Shown here: piece by piece, positions 6,734 through 13,979 of the stretch
Position numbering within the stretch: the stretch's first letter is position 1
Layout of the letters: the number at the start of each line of letters is the position of its first letter
From: Blautia sp. BIOML-A1
GTDB taxonomy: Bacteria; Bacillota; Clostridia; Lachnospirales; Lachnospiraceae
NCBI RefSeq assembly: GCF_009883055.1
Contig: NZ_WWVR01000047.1
Span: 1 to 17,330 of the forward strand
DNA: 17,330 bases
Direction: 5' to 3'
Program-made: the position numbers and the translations under genes
Notes under the pieces: generated by a model
What the model saw: the letters and a program-made list of their open reading frames with translations, nothing else
What the model was told of the DNA's origin: nothing
Database searches by the model: none

Positions 6734-7252
6734 TCACCTCATTTCTTCGCTGTCCATGATCATATAGTCCATCTGTGTTAGCGTTGTAACGTCAATAAAA
6801 TCATCCGATGCCAGGAATACATCATACTTTCCACTTACCACTCTTGATAGCATCATTGTGTTACTGTACTCTTTCAGATCTACGGAAAAACCGGCCTGTT
6901 TCAACCTGTCACAGAGTTTCTTAGCATAACTGACAAGCGGATAATCCGTCTCAGATACATATAACCGAAAACTAATGTCCGTTTTCATGAGATCTGTTTC
7001 ATTTGTTTCCGAATCGTCCAGTACCAATTCTTTTAATTTATTCCGGGTGTTCTCGTTGTCGAGACCATCTGACATCATATTAATACCGAGAACATAAGAG
7101 CCTTCCAACTGTGCGGAGGCTTGAGCCGCCTTTTTTGACTTCGGTGTTGCTCCTGTGACTGCATCAATCATAGAAGGCGGTGAATGTAAAATGACACCAA
7201 AACCTACAAGAAAAACAATCGTAACAACTAACAGAATCAGTTTTCGTTTCAC
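6734..7252 (-). CDS. Membrane-anchored protein with FMN-attachment-like motif and solute-binding-protein-like domain
   Basis: This is a 172-residue protein with an N-terminal hydrophobic anchor or signal (about 4-22) and no lipobox Cys. Immediately outside it stands IDAVTGATPKSKKAAQ (29-44). This matches the D-x-x-[S/T]-G-A-[T/S] sequence at which ApbE-type transferases attach FMN through the last Thr (here Thr36), but the rest of an FMN_bind domain is missing. Residues about 55-170 (YPLVSYAKKLCDRLKQAGFS, then YDVFLASDDFID) resemble the C-terminal lobe of family-5 solute-binding proteins. The start is GTG with GAGGTGG upstream. It lies 16 bp after the ATPase gene and 10 bp before the cytochrome gene. 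It could be an extracytoplasmic flavin carrier or metal/substrate sensor for the complex; it could equally be a reduced binding protein. Function is unknown. Confidence 0.6.
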   Translation of the reverse strand: MKRKLILLVVTIVFLVGFGVILHSPPSMIDAVTGATPKSKKAAQASAQLEGSYVLGINMMSDGLDNENTRNKLKELVLDDSETNETDLMKTDISFRLYVSETDYPLVSYAKKLCDRLKQAGFSVDLKEYSNTMMLSRVVSGKYDVFLASDDFIDVTTLTQMDYMIMDSEEMR

Positions 7253-7268
7253 ATTTCCACCTCATTTC

Positions 7269-9623
7269 CTATTTTTTCAAAATTCTCATTGCGTTCAAAA
7301 CAGCAATTATGGTAACGCCTACATCACCAAATACAGCTTCCCACATTCCCGCAATACCAAGAGCGCCAAGAATCAGGAACACACTCTTAATTCCAAGGGC
7401 AATCACTATATTCTGCATGACAATTTGCTTTGTCGCTTTTGCCACATCAATCGCATCCACCAGCTTAGATGGTTCATCTGTCATCAGAACCACATCCGCA
7501 GCTTCAATGGCCGCATCTGAACCAAGCCCACCCATTGCAATACCAACATCTGCACGGGCAAGAACAGGAGCGTCATTGATACCATCACCAACAAAAGCCA
7601 ATTTGCTTCCCGGTCTCTTTTTACTATCTAAAAGCTCAACCTTTTCTACTTTTTGGTCAGGAAGCAGCTGTGCATAATATTTATCCAACTGCAATTCTTC
7701 CGCAACAGCCTTCCCAATTTTTTCATCATCACCGGTAAGCATGACTGTTTTTTCCACGCCGATATGTTTCAAATCAGAAATTGCTTTTTTGCTGTCCGGC
7801 TTTACTTCATCTGTTATCAAAATGCATCCGGCATATTGACCATCTACTGCTACATAAACCTTTGTACCAACTTTTTCACAGGCTGTGTACTCCACATGCT
7901 CTGAATCCATAAGTTTCGTATTGCCAGCATAAACTTTCTTCTTTCCTGCCATGGCACTGATTCCATATCCGGAAATTTCCTTATAATCAGAAATCACTGA
8001 CTGATCAATTTCTTTTTCATAAGCAGCAAGAATGGATTTTGCAATAGGATGGTTAGAAAAACTCTCTGCCTCTGCTGCATACTCCAGAACCTGTTCTTTT
8101 GAAAATCCATTTGCAGGCAAAATATCCGTCACATTGAAAACACCTTTTGTAAGTGTTCCTGTTTTATCGAACACAATAACGCTGACATTATTAAGTGCCT
8201 CTAAATAATTGCTTCCTTTTACAAGAACACCTCGTTTAGATGCTGCACCAATGCCGCCGAAGAAAGTCAGCGGGATTGAAATAACCAATGCACATGGACA
8301 AGATACCACAAGGAAAACAAATCCTCTGCGAATCCACTCTGTCCAGCCTCCGCCAAGAATGATCGGTGGCAGAATCGCCAGAAAAGCTGCTAAGATTACA
8401 ACCACAGGTGTATAATAACGTGCAAATGTAGTAATAAAATTTTCTGTTGGTGCTTTTCGGCTTGACGCATTTTCCACAAGATCAATAATCTTTGAAGCCG
8501 TAGATTCACCAAATGCTTTTGTTGTCTTAATCATTAAGACACCCGTCTGATTCATACAACCGGAAAGTGCTTCGTCTCCTTTATGAACACTTCTCGGAAC
8601 TGATTCTCCTGTTAAGGCCCTTGTATCCAGCATAGAATTTCCATCCACTACCACACCGTCTAATGGAATTTTTTCACCAGGCTTTACAATAATAATCTCA
8701 CCAATGGAGACATTTTCTGGAGATATGGTAATCAATTCCCCATTTCTTCTTACTGTAGCAGAATCTGGACGTATATCCATTAAGTCTGATATAGATTTTC
8801 TGGAACGCTTAACAGCCAATGACTGAAAAAATTCACCTACCTGATAGAATAGCATAACAGCAACTGCTTCTGGATATTCACCAATGACAAAAGCCCCAAT
8901 CGTAGAAACACTCATCAAAAAATGTTCATCAAATACACGCCCCTTTGAAATGTTCCTCACAGCCTGCCATACAACATCTCCACCAAGAATAACATAAGAA
9001 ACAATGAGAAAAGCTAACTCGATAGGCAGTGGCACTTTCGCAAAAACAGTCAATGCTATACCAAAGGCATAGATTGCTGCACCAATCGCTAAACGAACTG
9101 TCAGCTTCTTATCCTCATTGTTATAGGATTCATTGGCCTCCTGCTTTTTTTCCGGTATATAAGATTCCTGTACAATTTCAGAAACTTCCACATCTGGCTC
9201 ATGGCTATGAACAATCGTTTCAATCTGACTGGCTATTGTATTTGCGGCAACTGGAGCAACATTGATTGTCAGCGTCTGCTTCATCAAATTTACAACTGAG
9301 GATTGTACTCCATCCAATTCTCCGACTTCTTTTTCAATTTTTGCGGAGCAGTTTGGACAGTCCAAGCCCTTTAACAAATAACTCTTTGTAACGGGGATAA
9401 TTGTTTCTTCCTGAACCACCACACCCGGCTCATGGCTGTGGACAATCGTTTCAATCTGACTGGCTATTGTATTTGCGGCAACTGGAGCAACATTGATTGT
9501 CAGCGTCTGCTTCATCAAATTTACAACTGAGGATTGTACTCCATCCAATTCTCCGACTTCTTTTTCAATTTTTGCGGAGCAGTTCGGACAGTCCAAGCCT
9601 TTTAATAAAAATATTCGTTTCAT
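7269..9623 (-). CDS. cadA: Zn/Cd/Pb-type P1B ATPase with duplicated heavy-metal-associated domains
   Basis: This 784-residue ATP-driven exporter moves soft divalent metals out across the membrane. Two N-terminal metal-binding (HMA) domains carry GLDCPNCS at Cys12/Cys15 and Cys89/Cys92 and are nearly identical. Then come membrane helices with EYPEAVAVMLFYQVGEFFQS, the TGES actuator motif (ALTGES), the transport-site CPC at 442-444, phosphorylation Asp486 in DKTGTLTKG, the HP of SNHPIAKS, and GDGINDAP in the hinge. The last helix carries FGDVGVTIIAVLNAMR, whose Asp is typical of the Zn/Cd/Pb (P1B-2) group rather than Cu pumps. The ATG at 9623 has AAGGAGG five bases upstream and an operator-like dyad before that. 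It is preceded by a CadC-type repressor and followed within 16 bp by the reductase-associated genes. zntA would be an equally fair name. Confidence 0.93.
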   Translation of the reverse strand: MKRIFLLKGLDCPNCSAKIEKEVGELDGVQSSVVNLMKQTLTINVAPVAANTIASQIETIVHSHEPGVVVQEETIIPVTKSYLLKGLDCPNCSAKIEKEVGELDGVQSSVVNLMKQTLTINVAPVAANTIASQIETIVHSHEPDVEVSEIVQESYIPEKKQEANESYNNEDKKLTVRLAIGAAIYAFGIALTVFAKVPLPIELAFLIVSYVILGGDVVWQAVRNISKGRVFDEHFLMSVSTIGAFVIGEYPEAVAVMLFYQVGEFFQSLAVKRSRKSISDLMDIRPDSATVRRNGELITISPENVSIGEIIIVKPGEKIPLDGVVVDGNSMLDTRALTGESVPRSVHKGDEALSGCMNQTGVLMIKTTKAFGESTASKIIDLVENASSRKAPTENFITTFARYYTPVVVILAAFLAILPPIILGGGWTEWIRRGFVFLVVSCPCALVISIPLTFFGGIGAASKRGVLVKGSNYLEALNNVSVIVFDKTGTLTKGVFNVTDILPANGFSKEQVLEYAAEAESFSNHPIAKSILAAYEKEIDQSVISDYKEISGYGISAMAGKKKVYAGNTKLMDSEHVEYTACEKVGTKVYVAVDGQYAGCILITDEVKPDSKKAISDLKHIGVEKTVMLTGDDEKIGKAVAEELQLDKYYAQLLPDQKVEKVELLDSKKRPGSKLAFVGDGINDAPVLARADVGIAMGGLGSDAAIEAADVVLMTDEPSKLVDAIDVAKATKQIVMQNIVIALGIKSVFLILGALGIAGMWEAVFGDVGVTIIAVLNAMRILKK
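9196..9377. repeat. HMA-domain direct repeat, copy 2 (codons of the second metal-binding domain)
   Basis: This 182-bp segment matches 9427-9608 at a 231-bp offset (77 codons) with five differences by eye, all transitions, and a perfectly identical core of roughly 140 bp. It encodes the second HMA domain of the ATPase and indicates a recent in-frame tandem duplication or ongoing gene conversion. Confidence 0.92.
9427..9608. repeat. HMA-domain direct repeat, copy 1 (codons of the first metal-binding domain)
   Basis: This is the partner of 9196-9377. It encodes residues about 6-66 of the ATPase. The 49 bp between the copies encode the linker (PGVVVQEETIIPVTKSY region). Confidence 0.92.
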
Positions 9624-9645
9624 AATGACCTCCTTGTAATTTGTT

Positions 9646-9667
9646 TAGTTGCTCAATTGCTCAACTA
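9646..9667. promoter_or_regulatory. Second operator-like dyad, directly upstream of the ATPase gene
   Basis: TAGTTG (9646-9651) and CAACTA (9662-9667) are perfect inverted arms around a central palindromic CAATTG (9654-9659) with CT on both sides. The arms repeat the half-sites of the dyad in front of the repressor gene (10069-10084), so the same ArsR-family protein probably binds both. It lies between the repressor stop and the ATPase ribosome site. A possible -10 (TATAGT) overlaps its upstream edge, but no good -35 was seen. Confidence 0.6.
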
Positions 9668-9681
9668 TAACGCTAAAAATA

Positions 9682-10041
9682 TTATTTCTGCCATAGATGC
9701 TCAAATCCCTTATCAATAATCTCTTTCACATGATCATCTGCCAGAGAGTAGTAAACTATCTGCGCTTCTCTACGGAATTTTACCAAATTCGCAAGACGCA
9801 ATGCCTTTAACTGGTGTGAGATTGCGGATTTCGTTACCCCCAGTAGCACAGCAAGATCACATACACACATCTCACTCTGTTCCAGAGCGTGTAAGATTTG
9901 TACTCTGGTACCATCTCCAAATAGCTTAAATAAAGATGCCAACTGGATATAATCATCTTTGGGTTGCATCTTGGATTTCACATCATTCACAATATCCTCA
10001 TGAATCACATCACAATTACAAATATAAGACGGTTTAGACAT
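9682..10041 (-). CDS. cadC: CadC/SmtB-type ArsR-family metal-responsive repressor
   Basis: This 119-residue winged-helix DNA-binding protein should leave its operator when metal binds. The recognition region is about 62-88 (LAVLLGVTKSAISHQLKALR), followed by the wing (KFRREAQIVYYSL). Candidate metal ligands are present for both known sites. The CadC-like thiolate site uses Cys8 and Cys10 in the N-terminal arm and Cys59 and Cys61 (EMCVCDL) in helix 3; the helix-5 site would use Asp102/Asp103, His104 and His115. The four-Cys set favours Cd, Pb, Bi or Zn sensing. The start at 10041 is set by GAGGTAA seven bases upstream; a frame start at 10080 would fall inside the operator and transcript start. 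It heads the operon. Confidence 0.92.
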   Translation of the reverse strand: MSKPSYICNCDVIHEDIVNDVKSKMQPKDDYIQLASLFKLFGDGTRVQILHALEQSEMCVCDLAVLLGVTKSAISHQLKALRLANLVKFRREAQIVYYSLADDHVKEIIDKGFEHLWQK

Positions 10042-10068
10042 ACACTTACCTCGTATAATCGAAGTTGA

Positions 10069-10084
10069 ATAGTTGTTCAACTAT
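10069..10084. promoter_or_regulatory. Operator-like dyad overlapping the transcript start of the repressor gene
   Basis: ATAGTTG (10069-10075) and CAACTAT (10078-10084) are a perfect 7-bp inverted repeat with a 2-bp centre. A shifted dyad, TTGAA/TTCAA (10065-10080), overlaps it. The site begins two bases downstream of the -10 hexamer and covers the expected +1, where an ArsR-family repressor would block initiation. Confidence 0.78.
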
Positions 10085-10085
10085 G

Positions 10086-10113
10086 ATTATATTCATTTTT
10101 TGTTCTATGTCAA
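10086..10113 (-). promoter_or_regulatory. Consensus sigma-A promoter of the metal/fumarate-reductase operon
   Basis: A perfect -35 TTGACA (10113-10108) and a perfect -10 TATAAT (10091-10086) are separated by 16 bases on the minus strand. The operator dyad lies immediately downstream. Such a strong promoter under a dyad fits tight metal-dependent repression. Confidence 0.85.
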
Positions 10114-10167
10114 TAAGATTAGTAAATATCTTCTTGGATTTTTGTTTTTAACTGCTTAATACTTTTG

Positions 10168-10360
10168 TACCGCATCAAAGAATGTGTAGATGAGTTTGAA
10201 TATAAATTCAAGGACTCCGAAACAGGAAAAATTAAAAAGTTCAAGATAACAGAAAAAAGGATTGTTACTTTTAATCCCAAACTAGCCAAGAAGCAGATAT
10301 ATGAGATTAACTTCTCTTTTTTCTTTTCGTAAAGATTCCTCAAAGTATCTTCCTTTTTTC
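10168..10360 (+). pseudogene. Degraded IS1634-like transposase fragment
   Basis: On the plus strand 10168-10311 encodes 48 codons including VDEFEYKFKDSETGKIKKFK and then KRIVTFNPKLAKKQIYEIN. This closely resembles the central part of IS1634-family (IS4 superfamily) DDE transposases, where the 'R-x-V-T-x-N-P-x-L-A-K-K-Q' block is typical. A shift to the next frame continues with FRKDSSKYL, similar to the following block, then stops. There is no start, no catalytic triad and no terminal inverted repeats that I could see. It is the only plus-strand coding trace in the window and lies directly behind the operon promoter. Confidence 0.55.
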
Positions 10361-10502
10361 TGATATCTATAAATGAGCAAAGTTCGTGATTTTGCAGAAA
10401 AAAAGATACCTCGATTCCGGATGGTATATTGAAAGCGACCCAAAGCTCCGTTTTTCGAATCAACGAAAAAATCCACAATGGCAAACAGGGCTTTGCCCTA
10501 AC
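10361..10502. other. Intergenic stretch without a recognisable gene
   Basis: Between the transposase remnant and the lysis-cassette terminator I see only short open frames that resemble nothing, and one AT-rich hairpin (TTTTTCG/CGAAAAA around 10452-10471). A 157-codon minus-strand frame crosses it but also reads through the terminator and transposase remnant, so it was not called. Confidence 0.5.
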
Positions 10503-10546
10503 AAAAAAAGGCTTCACACCACGACCACCGCCGCAATGCAAAGCCT
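10503..10546 (-). terminator. Terminator after the phage lysis genes
   Basis: On the minus strand AGGCTTTGCA and TGTGAAGCCT pair with a two-base mismatch around a GC-rich loop and are followed by seven Ts (10509-10503). It lies 12 bases beyond the endolysin stop and closes the late transcript before the metal operon. Confidence 0.72.
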
Positions 10547-10558
10547 CATCACTCACTA

Positions 10559-12073
10559 TTATATTCTTGTCACAAAATCCAGCGAGATCCACCCATTCCG
10601 CTCTTTCTCATACGCTTTCAGCAACCCCCACTTTGATGCTCCGACACCGTCAGCCTCAGCAACAATAGTAAAACAGCCAACACCCGTATATTTTCCAACC
10701 TTCTCCTGATCCGTTCCCGGCTTCTTCCGGATATTCAGATCCGAAATCTCCACACGAACCAGATACGGACGAAACACCTCTTCCTGCTTCTTATCCACGG
10801 AACTGTACACTGCCTTTCCATTCTCATCAAACACCGAAAACCCCGGATGCTCGTCTGCACTTTTCTTTGCGTTTTCCAGCACCTTAAATGCCCCCACCTG
10901 GCTCTCCGCATCCTGCCAGTTCTTCCTCACACGGTACCAGATCTCCTTTTCCGTCTTCCCGCCATCAAACCGTGTCAGCCCATACTTCTCAATAATAACG
11001 CAGATCTTCTGCACATATAAACTATCCGTTGCATAGCCGCCATCCTTAATAATCTGGACAGCTTTCCGGTAATCCTTCTCCCCAGCCAGTCCTGCATATC
11101 TCTTTTTCTTCCCATTCATCGCTCCCAGAAGATAAGCCGAATGATCCGCAATCGACTGCTCCACGCAGGCATACTTCCGGAAATCCGCAGTCACAGTGTA
11201 AAGCTTTCCAGTTCCATCATCCTCCTGCGTTTTCTTCCGGTACTTACTGGTTCCATCCCAGGCACTTCCGCCCCAGCTATTCCCAGACAGCACACATTTC
11301 ATTCCAAAGCAGTTATTTGCCTTCTGCGCCAGTTCCGTCCTGCCATAACCCGATTCCAGAATAAACTGTGCCGCAGACACAGATGCCAGAATCCCACTGG
11401 TTTTCATATTCTCTGCACACAGCACTCCAATCCGCTCAGCTGCCTTCTCATCGGAAAGCCCCAGAAACACAGAAGCCTGCGCCCCTCCAGCTTTCCCAGA
11501 CATAGCAGCCTTCACAGCTTTCCTGAATCCAGACATCGTATAAGGCAGTCCCAGACCTTTCCACAGATGCTCCGGATCTCCATGATTTGTTGCAATTCCC
11601 CTTGCGTGTCCCTCTCTATGGGAAATCACCACACCATCTGCCAGAGGATCCAGACCAAACTTCTTACAAAGCATGGCAAACAATTCCACCGCTGCTTCAT
11701 ACGTCCGCACTGCAGATGCTCTTGCCTTCTCCAGATCAGAGCAGGTAAAGCCCGATCCGCTGGTATACCGGATACAGGCAGGCTCACACATCTCCACACC
11801 AATATGCGTGTTATTTCCGCTTCCCTTACTACCTGAACCACAATGCCATCCCCTGTGATTCCATGGCAGTGTCTGATACACAGTTCCATCATTCCCATCA
11901 ATAAAACCATGCACACAGGCACTTCCAAAAGAAGCATTATTCCAGGAATCAAGAAAGACCTGTGCCCTCGGCTGCGGACATCCAACCGAATGAAGCATCA
12001 GGCCCTTCACTGTAATCATTCTCCCTGCAGTATAGCAGGGTTTTTTTGTCAGAAAACTCTCAATCAGTCTCAT
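10559..12073 (-). CDS. Phage endolysin: amidase, glucosaminidase and SH3 domains
   Basis: This 504-residue peptidoglycan hydrolase would burst the cell at the end of phage growth. Residues about 18-180 form an N-acetylmuramoyl-L-alanine amidase (Amidase_2) with zinc-site candidates His28 (LMLHSVG) and His164/Asp166 (NHGDPEH), plus HIGVEMCE. Residues about 205-375 form a GH73-type endo-beta-N-acetylglucosaminidase with probable catalytic Glu240 (AAQFILESGYGRTELA). The last 70 residues (ISDLNIRKKPG and GWISLDFVT) are an SH3-like wall-binding domain. There is no signal peptide, so export would depend on the neighbouring holin. The ATG overlaps the holin stop (ATGA). Two catalytic domains acting on different bonds is a common endolysin layout in clostridial phages. 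The gene appears intact. Confidence 0.92.
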   Translation of the reverse strand: MRLIESFLTKKPCYTAGRMITVKGLMLHSVGCPQPRAQVFLDSWNNASFGSACVHGFIDGNDGTVYQTLPWNHRGWHCGSGSKGSGNNTHIGVEMCEPACIRYTSGSGFTCSDLEKARASAVRTYEAAVELFAMLCKKFGLDPLADGVVISHREGHARGIATNHGDPEHLWKGLGLPYTMSGFRKAVKAAMSGKAGGAQASVFLGLSDEKAAERIGVLCAENMKTSGILASVSAAQFILESGYGRTELAQKANNCFGMKCVLSGNSWGGSAWDGTSKYRKKTQEDDGTGKLYTVTADFRKYACVEQSIADHSAYLLGAMNGKKKRYAGLAGEKDYRKAVQIIKDGGYATDSLYVQKICVIIEKYGLTRFDGGKTEKEIWYRVRKNWQDAESQVGAFKVLENAKKSADEHPGFSVFDENGKAVYSSVDKKQEEVFRPYLVRVEISDLNIRKKPGTDQEKVGKYTGVGCFTIVAEADGVGASKWGLLKAYEKERNGWISLDFVTRI

Positions 12074-12486
12074 TCCCCATCACTTCCTTCCCCTCTGTCA
12101 TGCAGCTGTTCCAGCACATCCTTCATCTTCTGCGGGATCGGCAGCCCCAGATGCCCTGCATTCTCCAGCAAACTCACACCTTCATTTGAAATATAGAAAA
12201 AGATCACCGCTGTCCTCAGCACGGATCCGTTCCCGATCACGGACACATCCAGAATATTCGCCATTCTCACCAGCAGAAAGATCAGCACCTTCCTGCAGAT
12301 TCCCCGGAATCCCACCTCACTGGAAAGCGTATGGTCCGCAAAAGCACACATCACCCCGGTCAGGTAATCGATCACCACAAAAGCGATCAGGGCATACAGA
12401 AGTCCGTCACAGCCTCCCATAAACCAGCCCAGCCATCCGCCTACAGCCATAAAAACCATCTGAATAAAGTTCCAAAATTCCTTCAT
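12070..12486 (-). CDS. Phage holin (TcdE/holin-4 type)
   Basis: This 138-residue membrane protein would form the lesion that lets the endolysin reach the wall. Three to four hydrophobic segments (about 8-23, 29-47, 66-85, 88-102) surround the family signature AFVVIDYLTGVMCAFADHTL followed by LSSEVGFRGICRK. A charged C-terminus (KDVLEQLHDRGEGSD) is typical of holins. The start at 12486 has GGAGGAGG about 9 bases upstream; an upstream ATG at 12516 falls inside a terminator stem and was rejected. It is coupled to the endolysin by a 4-base overlap. Confidence 0.9.
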   Translation of the reverse strand: MKEFWNFIQMVFMAVGGWLGWFMGGCDGLLYALIAFVVIDYLTGVMCAFADHTLSSEVGFRGICRKVLIFLLVRMANILDVSVIGNGSVLRTAVIFFYISNEGVSLLENAGHLGLPIPQKMKDVLEQLHDRGEGSDGE

Positions 12487-12506
12487 GCCAGAATCCTCCT
12501 CCCATG

Positions 12507-12536
12507 AAAAAAGCAACTCTCATTTCTGAGAACTGC
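12507..12536 (-). terminator. Intrinsic terminator between the tail/receptor-type gene and the holin
   Basis: On the minus strand GCAGTTCTCA, loop GAAA, then TGAGAGTTGC forms a 10-bp stem with two G-T wobbles, followed by six Ts (12512-12507). It ends only 21 bases before the holin ATG and would separate tail from lysis expression unless read through. Confidence 0.82.
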
Positions 12537-12578
12537 CGTAAATAAGTTTTCTATCTTCATGCCTTGCGGCAGAAAGAC

Positions 12579-13979
12579 CTACATTGTTTCCTCCGTCAGC
12601 GTATACGTGATCTTCATGGTCTTGTCCGTATTCTTCACCACTGCTGAACCTAGATTATTGATACTTGCCAGATAGGGCGTCAGAAGATAAGCACACCTGT
12701 GCTCCTTCCCGTAACTGCCGCCCCACATAAACACAAAGTTCTTATACTGGAACAAAGGCGTTGCCATGGCCTCAAACCTTGCGCTCCCCTGTGTCTTGAT
12801 CACCCTGTCATCCGCCGTGATCTGGAAATCCCCTGCCACGATCATGTCACCGAGAAGCGTCATATACACCTCACAGGAACCGGCCTCGCCAAGAGATTTC
12901 AGCTTGGAAGTAAAGCCCAGCGGGATCAATGTCACATCCGCTGAATTTGCAGTATTGATCTTATAAACTCCCTTTTTATCATAGGAAGGCACATACAGAT
13001 ATCCCTTCCTCACACAGCATTTTACATTCCGCTCCGGATAGGAACCATCCTTTGCCCTTGTACCCACTTCCGACAGCTTCGCCTTGGACAGTGTCCAGCT
13101 TCCCTCCGTAAAGGAATAATCCTTTTTGGAGATCCGGATCCACACCATCTTCGCATCCCCGGAAGCATTCGGTTCATTGGAAAATCCATACCAGTATCCG
13201 TCATGCCCGTCCATAAATTCCCCGTACTTTGTATAATCACCCAGGAATGTGAAGCTTTCCGTTGTCAGTGTCTGCTCTTCCAGTACGGTATAAGTGGTAT
13301 CATCCAGCTTCTCATTCAGCCCGATGTTAAACACCGGGATCCGGATCTTCGTAATAGTCACACTGGAAGTCCCAAAGGTAATAGAATACAGCAGATTCTT
13401 TTCAAAATCCAGCTCCACTGCTTCAAACAGTGTCATCTGCTTCGCCTTCGGGATATCCCCGATATCCACCTTTTTCAGAAGCAGGAACGTGCTGGCATCC
13501 CCTGCCGCACTGCCAAAAGCATTCTGCCCGCCCAGGGCACTGGTCAGTGCCACCGCTGCAATATTCCCGTTTCCCTGGCTGGGAGTGAACTCCCACACAA
13601 ACTTATATCCATTGTCCAGTTTCTTGCTCTCCGTCTGGTTCAGGCTTCCCCTCGCCACATTGGAACCGGAATTAACATTGTTGGAAGCATAAGCCACCGG
13701 CAGGTTCTTCCCCTGCTCGTAAATATGGTCCGCCTTTTCTTCCAGCACTGCCGGAAACAGCAGGATCCCGCCGATCATGTTCGGGCAGATGGGAAGCAGC
13801 GTCCCGTTCCACAAAACAGAATTGTCATACTCCCCGCTGGCTTTCAGATAAATCCCCATGAGATTCAGCCCCAGAATATTATTCACTGCTTCCGTGATCA
13901 TGTTCGTCTCCTGAACTGTCTCCACCGCACCCGTATTCGTATCGGTCAGTTCAATGACCATTTCACCTTTCAACTTCAT
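12579..13979 (-). CDS. Probable phage tail fibre / receptor-binding-type protein
   Basis: This 466-residue protein has no membrane segment and no enzyme motif. The N-terminus (KGEMVIELTDTNTGAVETVQ, then ETNMITEAVNNIL) matches the opening seen in clostridial phage tail-tip proteins. The rest consists of short beta-strand blocks with aromatic residues and Gly turns (DGYWYGF, KGYLYVPSYDKKG, FVFMWGGSYGKEH), suggestive of a beta-propeller or beta-rich surface protein. It is located directly after the tail protein and before holin and endolysin, the usual place for receptor-binding proteins. The ATG at 13979 is preferred to the GTG at 13982, because GGAGGG lies 5 bases from the ATG; it overlaps the tail gene stop. 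No domain was named with certainty. Confidence 0.72.
   Translation of the reverse strand: MKLKGEMVIELTDTNTGAVETVQETNMITEAVNNILGLNLMGIYLKASGEYDNSVLWNGTLLPICPNMIGGILLFPAVLEEKADHIYEQGKNLPVAYASNNVNSGSNVARGSLNQTESKKLDNGYKFVWEFTPSQGNGNIAAVALTSALGGQNAFGSAAGDASTFLLLKKVDIGDIPKAKQMTLFEAVELDFEKNLLYSITFGTSSVTITKIRIPVFNIGLNEKLDDTTYTVLEEQTLTTESFTFLGDYTKYGEFMDGHDGYWYGFSNEPNASGDAKMVWIRISKKDYSFTEGSWTLSKAKLSEVGTRAKDGSYPERNVKCCVRKGYLYVPSYDKKGVYKINTANSADVTLIPLGFTSKLKSLGEAGSCEVYMTLLGDMIVAGDFQITADDRVIKTQGSARFEAMATPLFQYKNFVFMWGGSYGKEHRCAYLLTPYLASINNLGSAVVKNTDKTMKITYTLTEETM

Noticed and set aside
7269..9623. Copper ATPase (CopA) identity
   Set aside because: The last helix has the FGD motif and the repressor is of CadC type with a four-Cys site, both favouring Zn/Cd/Pb over Cu.
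10119..10592. 157-codon minus-strand frame between the endolysin and the metal operon
   Set aside because: It overlaps the endolysin end, reads through a terminator and covers the transposase remnant; composition and start context are not gene-like.
11141..11836. 231-codon open frame on the plus strand
   Set aside because: It is antisense to the endolysin, whose catalytic motifs are evident on the other strand.
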